Source: DASSUW01 sp963774155 (lineage in GTDB: Bacteria; Actinomycetota; Thermoleophilia; Solirubrobacterales; Solirubrobacteraceae). From it: a stretch of DNA of 64,000 nt. The position numbers and the translations under genes were made by a program. Below the pieces are notes generated by a model. That model did no database searches, was not told where the DNA came from, and saw only the letters and a list, made by a program, of their open reading frames with translations. This document shows, in pieces, positions 56,498-64,000 of the stretch (its first letter is position 1; the number at the start of each line of letters is the position of its first letter). The stretch covers positions 124,001-188,000 of the forward strand of contig CAVZDW010000002.1 in NCBI GenBank assembly GCA_963774155.1. The letters run 5' to 3'.

Positions 56498-58921
56498 TTA
56501 CCTGCGTATCCGCAGTCCTTCTGGATCCCAGAGCGGTTCCGCGGTGACCTCGCCTTCGATCCACTCGCCGAAGATCTCCACGGACACGACCGTGCCGGGA
56601 GCGGCGTGCTCGGAGGGAAGATACGCGTACGCGATCGACCGCGCGACGCTGTAGCCGTAGCCCCCGCTCGTGACCCGCCCGACGATCGCATCGCCGACCC
56701 GCACCGGCTCGTTGGCCAGCGCCACCGAGCGCGGGTCCGCGAGCACCAGGCAGCACAGCCGCCGGTCCGGCTCCTCGACCAGCGCGTCCTTGCCGACGAA
56801 CGCCTTGTCGCTCCGGACGGCGAAGCCGAGCCCGCCCTCGTAGGGCGAGTCGTCCGGCGTGATGTCGGCGCCCCAGACCCGGTAGCCCTTCTCCAGCCTC
56901 AGCGAGTCGATCGCCCGGTAGCCCGCGGCCACGATCCCGTGCGGCGCCCCGGCCTCCCAGAGCGTCCGCCACAGCGCGCCGCCGAACTCCATCGGGCAGT
57001 AGAGCTCCCAGCCGAGCTCGCCGACGTAGGTCACCCGCAGCGCCCGCACGGGGACGTCGCCGACCGTGAGGTCTCGCTCGCTCATGTAGGGGAACGACAG
57101 GTCGTCGGTGCAGGCGCCGGCCAGCACGTCCCGGGCCTTCGGCCCCCAGAGGCCGGCGCACGCCCAGCGCGAGGTGACGTCCTCGACCCGCACGTCCGCT
57201 CCGGCGTGGCGCCGGATCCAGGCGAGGTCATGGCGCCCGAACGCCGTGCCGGTGACGATCCCGAAGCGCTCCTCCCCGAGCCGCGAGACCGTGAAGTCGC
57301 ACTCGATCCCGCCGCGCGAGTTGAGCATCTGCGTGTAGGTGATGCGGCCGATGTCGCGGACCACGCGGTTGTCGCACAGGTGCTCGAGCAGCTCCGCCGC
57401 CCCGGGGCCGCTGACCTCGAGCTTGGCGAACGAGGTCTCGTCGAAGAGCGCGGCGGCCTCGCGGCAGGCCGTGTGCTCGGCCCCGATGGCCGGCGACCAG
57501 TGCATGCCCGCCCACCCGCGCGGGCGCAGCGCCTCGTCCCCCGCCGCCTCGTTCGCGCCGTACCAGTTGACCCGCTCCCAGCCGGACTTCTCGCCGAACA
57601 CGGCGCCGTGGCCGGCGTGCCAGTCGTACGAGGGCGAGACCCGCAGCGGCCGGCCGGCCTGGCGCTCGTGGTTCGGGTACTTGATGTCGTAGTAGGTCTC
57701 GTAGACCTCGCGCGTGCGCTTCACCGTGTAGGCGGGCGAGCGGTAGTGGGCGCCGAAGCGCCGGACGTCCATCGCCCACAGGTCCATCGACGGCTCGCCG
57801 CCGGCGATCCACTCGGCCATGACCTTGCCGATGCCGCCCGCGCCCGCCAGGCCGTGCGCGCAGAACCCGGCGGCCACGAAGAACCCGCGCACGTCGGTCT
57901 CCCCCAGGCAGAACTCGCCGTCCGGGGTGAACGCCTCCGGCCCGTTGATCAGGCGCGTGATCCGGGCCTCTTCCAGGGCGGGCACCCGCATGCGCGCGAA
58001 GCCCACGATCTCCTCGAACCGGTCCCAGTCCTCCTCGAGCAGGCGGCCGTTGAAGTCGGGCGGGATCTCGTCCAGCCCGCGGCCGTCGTCGCGCAGCGCC
58101 CACGGCGCGCTGGCCCGCTCGTAGCCGCCCCACACGAGCCCTCCGCCCTCCTCGCGGAAGTAGATGAGGTGGTCGGGGTCGCGCATCGTGGCCATGTGCC
58201 CGTCGCGCTCGCGGAACGGCTGCGTGACGACGTACTCGTGGGCCATCGGGATGATCGGGATGCGCACGCCCGCGAGGCGGCCGATCTCCGCCGCGAACAT
58301 GCCGCCGGCGTTGACCACGACCTCGCACTCGATGTCGCCGCGCTCGGTGAGCACCTTCGTGACGGCGCCGTTCGCCACGTCGATCCCGGTCACCCGCGTG
58401 TTCGTCGCGATCGTGCACCCGCCCCGGCGCGCGCCGTCGGCCAGCGCGTACGTGAGCTGCGACGGGTCCAGGTAGCCGTCGGTGGGCAGCCACGAGGCCC
58501 CGATCACCTTGTCGGTGACCATCGGCGGGAAGCGCTCCTCGGCCTCGTCGGCCGAGATCAGCTCCAGCGGCAGGCCGAACGTCTTGGCCCAGCCCGCCTG
58601 GCGGCGCGTCTCCTCCCAGCGCTCCGGCGTGCAGGCCAGCCGGATGCCGCCGCACTCCGTCCAGCCCGGGTCGAACTCCCCGCCGCCGAGCTTCCGGTAG
58701 AGCTCGACCGAGTACATCATCATCTTCGTCAGCGAGACCGAGGACCGGAGCTGGCCGACGAGGCCCGCCGAGTGGAAGGTCGATCCGCTGGTGAGCTCGC
58801 GCCGGTCGAGCAGCACGACGTCGCTCCAGCCCAGCTCGGCCAGGTGGTAGGCGATCGACGTGCCGGCGACGCCGCCGCCGACGATCACGCAGCGGGCACG
58901 GTCCGGGAGCTCAGGCGGCAC
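56498..58921 (-). CDS. Dimethylglycine/sarcosine dehydrogenase-like FAD oxidoreductase fused to GcvT domain
   Basis: 807 residues from the GTG at 58921. Residues 8-400: DAO-type flavoprotein (CVIVGGGVAGTSIAYHLAEL, LDRRELTSGSTFHSAGLVGQ, where the His after STFHSAG is the usual covalent-FAD residue). Residues 420-800: glycine-cleavage T-protein-like tetrahydrofolate domain (FDETSFAKLEVSGPGAAELL, YTQMLNSRGGIECDFTVSRL, YVGELGWELYCPMEFGGALW, LRLEKGYRVWGADITPDDSP). It demethylates N-methylated glycines and passes C1 units to folate. It follows the kinase gene with an 11-bp overlap. Confidence 0.94.
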   Translation of the reverse strand: MPPELPDRARCVIVGGGVAGTSIAYHLAELGWSDVVLLDRRELTSGSTFHSAGLVGQLRSSVSLTKMMMYSVELYRKLGGGEFDPGWTECGGIRLACTPERWEETRRQAGWAKTFGLPLELISADEAEERFPPMVTDKVIGASWLPTDGYLDPSQLTYALADGARRGGCTIATNTRVTGIDVANGAVTKVLTERGDIECEVVVNAGGMFAAEIGRLAGVRIPIIPMAHEYVVTQPFRERDGHMATMRDPDHLIYFREEGGGLVWGGYERASAPWALRDDGRGLDEIPPDFNGRLLEEDWDRFEEIVGFARMRVPALEEARITRLINGPEAFTPDGEFCLGETDVRGFFVAAGFCAHGLAGAGGIGKVMAEWIAGGEPSMDLWAMDVRRFGAHYRSPAYTVKRTREVYETYYDIKYPNHERQAGRPLRVSPSYDWHAGHGAVFGEKSGWERVNWYGANEAAGDEALRPRGWAGMHWSPAIGAEHTACREAAALFDETSFAKLEVSGPGAAELLEHLCDNRVVRDIGRITYTQMLNSRGGIECDFTVSRLGEERFGIVTGTAFGRHDLAWIRRHAGADVRVEDVTSRWACAGLWGPKARDVLAGACTDDLSFPYMSERDLTVGDVPVRALRVTYVGELGWELYCPMEFGGALWRTLWEAGAPHGIVAAGYRAIDSLRLEKGYRVWGADITPDDSPYEGGLGFAVRSDKAFVGKDALVEEPDRRLCCLVLADPRSVALANEPVRVGDAIVGRVTSGGYGYSVARSIAYAYLPSEHAAPGTVVSVEIFGEWIEGEVTAEPLWDPEGLRIRR

Positions 58922-59768
58922 GGGCGTCCTCCAGCAGGGTCGGCAGGTCGGCGAGGGCGCCGCGCACCTTGTCCAGGTGCAGCTCGGCGTAGCCCAGGTA
59001 GTCGATGTCGAGGTCCGAGCAGGTCGCCTGGACGACGCCCCACATGCCCTCCCAGAACGCGGCCATGAACCGCATGAGCCGCAGCTTGGCCAGATTCGCG
59101 CCGCCGTACGCCTCGAGCAGCGCGAGCTCCTCGTCGGCTTCGAGGTCGTGATGGCCGGCGAAGTTGCCGAGGTCGAAGTGCGGGTCGTTCATCCCGGCGT
59201 ACTCCCAGTCGAGGATCCGCAGCCGCGTGCCGTCGTCGAGGAAGTTCGCGGTCAGCAGGTCGTTGTGGCACGGCACGCGCTCGCCCGTGAAGAGCGGCTC
59301 GATGGCGTCGGCGGCGGCCCGGAGCTCGGGATACGCGGCCGGGATGCTGCCGCCGCGCTCGCGTGCCGTGCGCTCGTAGCGGGCGATCAGCGCGAACGGG
59401 GAGAACGTGGTCGGCAGCGGCGGGCCGGCGTGGATGACGCGCAGGGCCTCCGCGACCTCGGGCAGGCGCGCGCGGAGCTCGTCCGCCGGCACCGGTCGCG
59501 CCTCGAGGAACGCGGTCACCAGGCACGGCTCGTGCGCCACGACATCGGGCCCGACGCCGATCGCCGCCGCGGCCACGGAGGCCACCCGCTCGGTCTCGCG
59601 GTCGATCCCCAGCAGGTCGCTGTCCTTGCCCGGGAGCCGCACGACGCACTCGCGCCCGCCGAGGCGCACGCGGTAGATGGCGTTGGTCTGGCCACCCGTG
59701 AGCGGCACCGGCTCGCCCTCGGCGGGGCCGAGCTCCTCCTCCAGCGCGCGCAGGGCTTCCTCGATCAC
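58911..59768 (-). CDS. Choline/ethanolamine-kinase-like phosphotransferase
   Basis: 285 residues from the GTG at 59768. PVPLTGGQTNAIYRVRLGGR and ECVVRLPGKDSDLLGIDRET are the choline-kinase-type N-lobe (GG-TN-x-Y-x-V). PCHNDLLTANFLDDGTRLRI has the catalytic HNDL-x2-NF loop, LDWEYAGMNDPHFDLGNFAG the metal-binding D-W-E-Y. It phosphorylates a small amino alcohol such as choline or ethanolamine, or a related compound. It sits between the GntR regulator (divergent) and the dimethylglycine dehydrogenase, fitting an amine pathway. Confidence 0.9.
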   Translation of the reverse strand: MIEEALRALEEELGPAEGEPVPLTGGQTNAIYRVRLGGRECVVRLPGKDSDLLGIDRETERVASVAAAAIGVGPDVVAHEPCLVTAFLEARPVPADELRARLPEVAEALRVIHAGPPLPTTFSPFALIARYERTARERGGSIPAAYPELRAAADAIEPLFTGERVPCHNDLLTANFLDDGTRLRILDWEYAGMNDPHFDLGNFAGHHDLEADEELALLEAYGGANLAKLRLMRFMAAFWEGMWGVVQATCSDLDIDYLGYAELHLDKVRGALADLPTLLEDARAA

Positions 59769-59803
59769 GCCGCGCAAGCTTGCCGGAAATGGGCCGACAG
59801 AGG

Positions 59804-59809
59804 TACCTT
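59804..59809 (+). promoter_or_regulatory. Minus-10 box TACCTT before GntR gene
   Basis: TACCTT ends 9 nt before the ATG at 59819, favouring that start over the upstream TTG at 59780. The 50-bp divergent gap is the likely operator region. Confidence 0.45.
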
Positions 59810-59818
59810 CTCGCAGCG

Positions 59819-60532
59819 ATGCAGGCTCCCTCACCCGCCGTCGCCGCCGTCTTCGAGCCCCTGCAGACGGCGACGACCCTCGAGGAGACCGTCGAGCGCC
59901 TCGGCACGGCGATCCGCATCGGCCTGCTCGGGCCGGGCGCCCGCCTGCCGCCGGAGCGCGATCTCGCGGACCAGCTCGGCATCGCCCGCTCGACCCTGCG
60001 CCAGGCCCTCACGTCGCTGACCGAGAGCGGCCACCTGACGGCCACCCGCGGCCGGGGCGGCGGCACGTTCGTCTCCGCCGCGCCGCCGCTGGCCGAGAGC
60101 ACGCGGATCGAGCTCGGCGCCGGCCACTGGCGGGACGTGCTCGACCACCGGATCGCCATCGAGGTCGGCACCGTGGTGCTGGCCGCCGAGCGGCGCCGCC
60201 CGGAGGATCTGGTGCGGCTGCGCGAGCACGTGGAGGCCATGCACGAGGTGACGGACTTCACGGCCTACCGGCGGGCCGACGTGTTCTTCCACCTCGGGCT
60301 GGCCGAGGCCTCGCGGTCGGCGCGGCTGCTCGCGGCCATGACCGACCTCCAGGGGCAGATGAGCGAGCTGATCGCCCACATCGCCCACCCGGCGCCGGTG
60401 CTCGCGCGCTCGAACGCCCAGCACGCGGAGCTCGTGCGGCTGCTCGGACGCGGCGACGGCTTCGGCGCCGCCCGGATCGTGCGCGAGCACCTCAAGGGCA
60501 CCGAGCAGGTGCTCGCCGGCTTGATGCCGTGA
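59819..60532 (+). CDS. GntR family regulator, FadR subfamily
   Basis: 237 residues. N-terminal winged helix: ERLGTAIRIGLLGPGARLPP with ERDLADQLGIARSTLRQALT and GGGTFVSA. The C-terminal FCD domain is all-helical with metal/ligand residues: HRIAIEVGTVVLAAERRRPE, ADVFFHLGLAEASRSARLLA and SNAQHAELVRLLGRGDGFGA (the D-x3-H-x-H-like set is partly visible). These repressors sense carboxylate metabolites. The divergent position to the kinase-dehydrogenase pair and upstream of the DAO-permease-GS run suggests control of both. Confidence 0.9.
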   Translation: MQAPSPAVAAVFEPLQTATTLEETVERLGTAIRIGLLGPGARLPPERDLADQLGIARSTLRQALTSLTESGHLTATRGRGGGTFVSAAPPLAESTRIELGAGHWRDVLDHRIAIEVGTVVLAAERRRPEDLVRLREHVEAMHEVTDFTAYRRADVFFHLGLAEASRSARLLAAMTDLQGQMSELIAHIAHPAPVLARSNAQHAELVRLLGRGDGFGAARIVREHLKGTEQVLAGLMP

Positions 60533-60548
60533 CGGGTCCGCCGAGCAC

Positions 60549-60554
60549 TACGCT
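60549..60554 (+). promoter_or_regulatory. Minus-10 box TACGCT before DAO gene
   Basis: TACGCT ends 6 nt before the ATG at 60561; leaderless spacing. Confidence 0.5.
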
Positions 60555-60560
60555 CGGCCC

Positions 60561-61523
60561 ATGCATGACGTTGCGGTGATCGGCGGCGGCGTCGTCGGCG
60601 CGGCCGTGGCGCTGGCGCTCGTGCGGCGGGGCGCGGACACGATCCTGCTGGAGGCGAACGACGAGCTCGCCCGCGGCGCGAGCGGCGCGAACTCGGGGCT
60701 GCTCCACGTCGCCTTCGACTCGCCACCCGAGGAGCTGGAGACGCGGCTGATCCGGCGCTCGGCGGAGCTGCGCGACCCGATCGTCGAAGCGCTCGGCATC
60801 CCGGTCCTGCGCTGCGGCGCGCTCGTGCGCACGGCGGACGGCGGGACATTCGAGGTCGCCGAAGAGGCGGTCACCGACCCGGCCGTCTACACGCGCGCGC
60901 TGGCCGCCGCGGCGGAGGCCGGCGGCGCGACGATCCGCACCGGCTTCCGGGTCACGCGCCGCGACCAGGTGCCCGCGCCCGTGGTCGTCAACTGCGCGGG
61001 CCTCTACGCCGATGAGGTGGCCCGGCTCTACGGCGACGACTCGTTCGCGATCTTCCCCCGCAAGGGCGAGTTCGCCGTCTTCGACGGGCTCCCGGTCGAC
61101 CGGGTCCTCTTCCCCGTGCACGACCCGCGGACGCGCGGCGTGCTCGTCTTCCCCACCGTCGACGGCAAGGTCATCGCCGGCCCGACGGCGGTCGACCAGG
61201 CCGACAAGGAGGACTGGTCGGTGCGGCCGCAGGCGCTCGACGAGATCCGCGCGATGGCGGCCGAGCTGTGCCCCGAGGTCGCGGACGCCGAGCCGGTGGC
61301 GATGTACGCCGGGCTGCGCCCGGCGGGCCGCGACTGCAACTACGTGATCCGGCGCCACGGCGAGCTCGTCAACGTCGCGGCCATCCGCTCGACCGGGCTG
61401 TCGGCCGCGCACGGCATCGCCGAGCACGTGGCGGAGCTGGTCCTGCCGGGCACCGCCGAGGGGCCGCTGCCCGCGATCGCGCCACTGCGGCCGAACGCGC
61501 CGTGGTGGCGGTACCCTCGATGA
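60561..61523 (+). CDS. FAD-dependent oxidoreductase (DAO / glycerol-3-phosphate or 2-hydroxyacid dehydrogenase-like)
   Basis: 320 residues, short for the family. Starts directly with the FAD fold (DVAVIGGGVVGAAVALALVR) and ELARGASGANSGLLHVAFDS, the SGANSG-x-LH loop of GlpA/L2HGDH-like enzymes. It lacks part of the middle cap found in 370-500-residue relatives, but keeps VVVNCAGLYADEVARLYGDD, FPRKGEFAVFDGLPVDRVLF (P-x-GE/R-K-GE), TVDGKVIAGPTAVDQADKED and MYAGLRPAGRDCNYVIRRHG. It probably oxidises a hydroxyacid or amino compound of the amine pathway. Confidence 0.85.
   Translation: MHDVAVIGGGVVGAAVALALVRRGADTILLEANDELARGASGANSGLLHVAFDSPPEELETRLIRRSAELRDPIVEALGIPVLRCGALVRTADGGTFEVAEEAVTDPAVYTRALAAAAEAGGATIRTGFRVTRRDQVPAPVVVNCAGLYADEVARLYGDDSFAIFPRKGEFAVFDGLPVDRVLFPVHDPRTRGVLVFPTVDGKVIAGPTAVDQADKEDWSVRPQALDEIRAMAAELCPEVADAEPVAMYAGLRPAGRDCNYVIRRHGELVNVAAIRSTGLSAAHGIAEHVAELVLPGTAEGPLPAIAPLRPNAPWWRYPR
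61512..61517 (+). promoter_or_regulatory. Minus-10 box TACCCT before small membrane gene
   Basis: TACCCT ends 7 nt before the ATG at 61525, inside the end of the DAO gene. Confidence 0.45.
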
Positions 61524-61524
61524 C

Positions 61525-61830
61525 ATGTCCGCTCCCAGGCGCATGCGCGTATGGGGGGCCGGCGTCAGCGCCGGGTATGCGGTGCTGGGCGTGATCGGCG
61601 GCGTCGCGCTCCACGTCCCCAGTGCCGAGCTGCTGTTCGGCCTGTGCGCGGTCATCACGCTCGTGCTCTCGTTCGCCGTGGCACCGCTCCTGCGCCCGCG
61701 CCGCGGCGAGGACGGCGACGGCGGCATCGGCGCGCCGCGGCGCCCGGACGATCCGCCGCCGCCGTGGTGGCCGGACTTCGAGCGCCAGTTCCGCGACTAC
61801 GCGGAACGCTTGACATCCGTGCGCGGCTAG
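61525..61830 (+). CDS. Small membrane protein
   Basis: 101 residues. Two membrane segments, GVSAGYAVLGVIGGVALHVP and LLFGLCAVITLVLSFAVAPL, then a Pro-rich cytoplasmic tail with WWPDFERQFRDYAERLTS, a short amphipathic helix. I do not recognise a family. It starts 1 bp after the DAO stop and precedes the permease; it could be an accessory subunit, but only position suggests this. Confidence 0.65.
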   Translation: MSAPRRMRVWGAGVSAGYAVLGVIGGVALHVPSAELLFGLCAVITLVLSFAVAPLLRPRRGEDGDGGIGAPRRPDDPPPPWWPDFERQFRDYAERLTSVRG

Positions 61831-61884
61831 CCCTAGCCTGCGCCCCTAAAGGCTGGTCCATCATACCTTTGAGAGGGGAGCGTG

Positions 61885-63336
61885 ATGGCTGAGCAGCGCC
61901 CGACGCACCGAGGGAGCGTCGATTACGAGCAGGTCGGCGACGACTATCTGGAGAAGCGCGCGCTCAAGAAGGGCGCCGCCGGCTGGGTCCTGCTGGCGGG
62001 GCTGGGCGTGGCGTACGTCATCTCCGGCGACTTCGCGGGCTGGAACTTCGGCCTCGAGAAGGGTGGCTGGGGCGGCCTGCTCATCGCCACGATCCTCATG
62101 GCGACGATGTACACGTGCATGGTCTTCGCCCTCGCGGAGCTCTCGTCGACCATCTCCACGGCCGGCGGCGGCTACGGCTTCGGCCGGCGCGCGCTCGGCC
62201 CATGGGGCGGCTTCCTGACCGGCACGGCGATCCTCATCGAGTACGCGCTGGCCCCGGCCGCGATCGTCACGTTCATCGGCGCGTACGTGGAGGCGCTGGA
62301 CATCGGGATCGACGCCGGCTGGCCGGTCTACCTCGTGTTCTACGCGGCGTTCGTCGGCATCCACCTGGTCGGCGTCGGCGAGGCGCTGAAGGTCACGTTC
62401 GTCATCACGGCGATCGCCGTCGTCGCGCTGCTCGTCTTCATCGTCGCGATCATCCCCGAGTTCTCGACCTCGAACCTGACCGACATCCCGCCCGACGGGT
62501 CGTCCGGCTCGAGCGATTTCCTGCCGTTCGGCTGGGATGGCATCTGGGCGGCCTTCCCGTACGCGATCTGGTTCTTCCTCGCCATCGAGGGCGTGCCGCT
62601 CGCCGCCGAGGAGACCCGCGACCCCAAGCGCGACATGCCGCGCGGACTGATAGCCGGCATGGGCGTGCTGCTCGTCTTCGCGGCGCTGATGCTGTTCTTC
62701 GCCCCGGGCGGTGCCGGGTCGAGCGCGATCATGGCCTCGGGCAACCCGCCGGTCGACGCGCTCCTGGGCGTCAACGCGAGCAGCGGCGTGACCGACTTCG
62801 TGAACTGGGTCGGCCTCTTCGGCCTGATCGCCAGCTTCTTCTCGATCATCTACGCCTACTCGCGGCAGCTCTTCGCGCTCTCTCGCGCGGGCTACTTCCC
62901 GCGCTTCCTGTCGGTGACGAGCGGCCGCAAGGTGCCGTGGCTGGCGCTGCTGCTGCCGGCCGCCGTCGGCTTCGGCCTGGCCGCCGCCTGGGAGTCGCAG
63001 GGCGCGCGCATCCTCAACATCGCCGTGTTCGGCGCCGCCGTCTCGTACGTGCTGATGATGCTCTCGCACATCGTGCTCCGGTCGCGCGAGCCCGACCTCG
63101 AGCGCGGCTACCGCACGCCCGGCGGCACCAAGACGTCCGGTGTGGCGCTCGTGCTGGCGATCCTCGCGGTCGTGGCGACCTTCCTGGTCGACACGACGGC
63201 GGCGTTCATCACGCTCGGCGTCTACCTGGCCGCGGCCGCGTACTTCGGCTTCTACTCCCGCCACCACCTCGTCGGCTCCGCGCCGGAGGAGGAGTTCGCG
63301 GCGGTGGAGAGCGCCGAGGCCGAGCTCGCTCGCTGA
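61885..63336 (+). CDS. eat: Ethanolamine permease (APC superfamily)
   Basis: 483 residues from ATG 61885 with GAGAGGGGAG just upstream (GTG 61882 is an alternative). About 12 membrane segments. The N-terminal signature YLEKRALKKGAAGWVLLAGL then GVAYVISGDFAGWNFGLEKG is specific to the ethanolamine-permease group within APC transporters; AEETRDPKRDMPRGLIAGMG and FGLIASFFSIIYAYSRQLFA are further group blocks. It imports ethanolamine or a similar amine. The glutamine-synthetase-like gene overlaps its stop (TGATG), so transport and first modification are coupled. Confidence 0.9.
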   Translation: MAEQRPTHRGSVDYEQVGDDYLEKRALKKGAAGWVLLAGLGVAYVISGDFAGWNFGLEKGGWGGLLIATILMATMYTCMVFALAELSSTISTAGGGYGFGRRALGPWGGFLTGTAILIEYALAPAAIVTFIGAYVEALDIGIDAGWPVYLVFYAAFVGIHLVGVGEALKVTFVITAIAVVALLVFIVAIIPEFSTSNLTDIPPDGSSGSSDFLPFGWDGIWAAFPYAIWFFLAIEGVPLAAEETRDPKRDMPRGLIAGMGVLLVFAALMLFFAPGGAGSSAIMASGNPPVDALLGVNASSGVTDFVNWVGLFGLIASFFSIIYAYSRQLFALSRAGYFPRFLSVTSGRKVPWLALLLPAAVGFGLAAAWESQGARILNIAVFGAAVSYVLMMLSHIVLRSREPDLERGYRTPGGTKTSGVALVLAILAVVATFLVDTTAAFITLGVYLAAAAYFGFYSRHHLVGSAPEEEFAAVESAEAELAR

Positions 63337-64000
63337 TGACGCTCGACGAACTCCGCAAGGCGATCGACGAGGGGACGGTCGACACCGTCCTCCTCGTCTT
63401 CGCCGACATGCAGGGCCGGCTCCAGGGCAAGCGGCTGGTCGGCACGCACTTCGTCCAGGACGTGATCGACCACGGTGCCGAGGCGTGCAACTACCTGCTC
63501 GCCGTGGACGTCGACATGAACACGGTCGACGGCTACTCGATGTCCTCGTGGGAGACCGGCTACGGGGACTTCGAGATGAAGCCGGACTTCTCGACGCTGC
63601 GCTCGGTGAGCTGGGTGCCGGGCACGGCGATGTGCATGGCCGACCTGCAGTGGCACGACGGGTCGCCGGTCGTCGCCTCGCCGCGGCAGATCCTCAAGGC
63701 CCAGCTCGACCGGCTGGCCGAGCGCAGCTGGAGTGCGCTCGCCGCCACCGAGCTCGAGTTCATCGTGTTCCGCGACACCTACGAGGAGGCGTGGCACAAC
63801 GCCTACCGCGACCTGGAGCCCGGCAACCTCTACAACGTCGACTACTCGATTCTCGGCACGACGCGGCTCGAACCGCTCCTCGGGCGCATCCGGCGCGAGA
63901 TGGCCGCGTCGGACCTGCCGGTGGAGAACTCCAAGGGCGAGTGCAACTTCGGCCAGCACGAGGTGAACTTCCGCTACACCGACGCGGTCGGCGCCTGCGA
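63336..64000 (+). CDS. Glutamine synthetase family enzyme, N-terminal part
   Basis: 221 residues are visible; the gene runs off the window. VDTVLLVFADMQGRLQGKRL is the GS beta-grasp start, and WVPGTAMCMADLQWHDGSPV, ASPRQILKAQLDRLAERSW, AATELEFIVF (metal-binding E-x-E region) and ENSKGECNFGQHEVNFRYTD (E and the E-x-N-x2-Y region) are GlnA blocks. Next to an ethanolamine permease such proteins are often gamma-glutamyl-ethanolamide, -polyamine or -methylamide synthetases rather than true glutamine synthetase; that is inferred from position. ATG 63336 overlaps the permease stop. Confidence 0.88.
   Translation, partial: MTLDELRKAIDEGTVDTVLLVFADMQGRLQGKRLVGTHFVQDVIDHGAEACNYLLAVDVDMNTVDGYSMSSWETGYGDFEMKPDFSTLRSVSWVPGTAMCMADLQWHDGSPVVASPRQILKAQLDRLAERSWSALAATELEFIVFRDTYEEAWHNAYRDLEPGNLYNVDYSILGTTRLEPLLGRIRREMAASDLPVENSKGECNFGQHEVNFRYTDAVGAC

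Overview
The window is very GC-rich and densely coded on both strands. A large 1584-residue NAD-type glutamate dehydrogenase, a GTP-type PEP carboxykinase, many GntR/LysR/ROK/TetR/LuxR regulators, WXG-type secretion genes and TANNNT minus-10 boxes directly before start codons all point to an actinobacterium. Solirubrobacterales/Thermoleophilia (Conexibacter- or Solirubrobacter-like) fits best. This is inferred from gene content only, because no rRNA or tRNA is present.

Layout. 0-14 kb: scattered metabolic and regulatory genes. These are the end of a cupin gene, an EamA-SDR pair facing a LysR gene, a tightly overlapping run of small genes (TfoX-like, pentapeptide repeat, hypothetical, small membrane protein), a secreted FG-GAP repeat protein, a frameshifted SnoaL-like gene coupled to an enolase-superfamily gene, an amidase, a LysM protein, a DUF4242-like gene next to a frameshifted LuxR/AAA regulator, and a BBE-like flavin oxidase. 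14.2-19.7 kb: a decayed accessory block. It has a vanadium haloperoxidase with three frameshifts, broken TetR, MTHFR-like and metallophosphoesterase genes, and one intact AT-richer methyltransferase. 20-26.6 kb: intact central metabolism (PEPCK and NAD-GDH, probably one operon). 26.7-28.1 kb: a membrane protein gene with a 15-bp tandem repeat in which several reading frames alternate. 28.1-31.7 kb: a MaoC hydratase and two HpcH/CitE-type CoA lyases. 31.7-37.7 kb: ROK regulator, ECF sigma factor, VOC protein, MFS exporter and Fpg glycosylase.

37.7-42.5 kb (minus strand) is the most interesting segment. It is a six-gene overlapping cassette: a WXG/EspC-like protein, a 585-residue WXG-coiled-coil polymorphic toxin ending in a deaminase-like domain (HAE ... 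PCxxxC), a putative immunity protein, a PsbP/LpqN-like protein and two related EspG-like proteins. It looks like an orphan type VII secretion toxin-immunity locus. No EccC-type secretion core is in the window.

42.6-56.5 kb: proline iminopeptidase-like hydrolase, FUSC exporter, a three-domain peptidoglycan hydrolase with a structured leader, Na+/H+ antiporter, DAO oxidoreductase, secreted TAP-like hydrolase, D-aminoacylase, dienelactone hydrolase, membrane HD-GYP protein, a secreted protein and an SCP2-like protein. 56.5-64 kb: an amine-catabolism neighbourhood. It contains a dimethylglycine/sarcosine dehydrogenase-GcvT fusion, a choline-kinase-like phosphotransferase, a GntR regulator, a DAO, an ethanolamine permease and a glutamine-synthetase-family enzyme cut by the window edge. 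Together these suggest uptake and oxidation of ethanolamine, choline or glycine-betaine-derived amines.

Two window-wide patterns stand out. First, at least 19 starts have a TANNNT box 6-11 nt upstream of the start codon, which implies many leaderless mRNAs. Second, a roughly 145-160 bp palindromic element occupies the gap between convergent genes at about 30.0 kb and 33.9 kb, with a possible partial copy near 44.7 kb.
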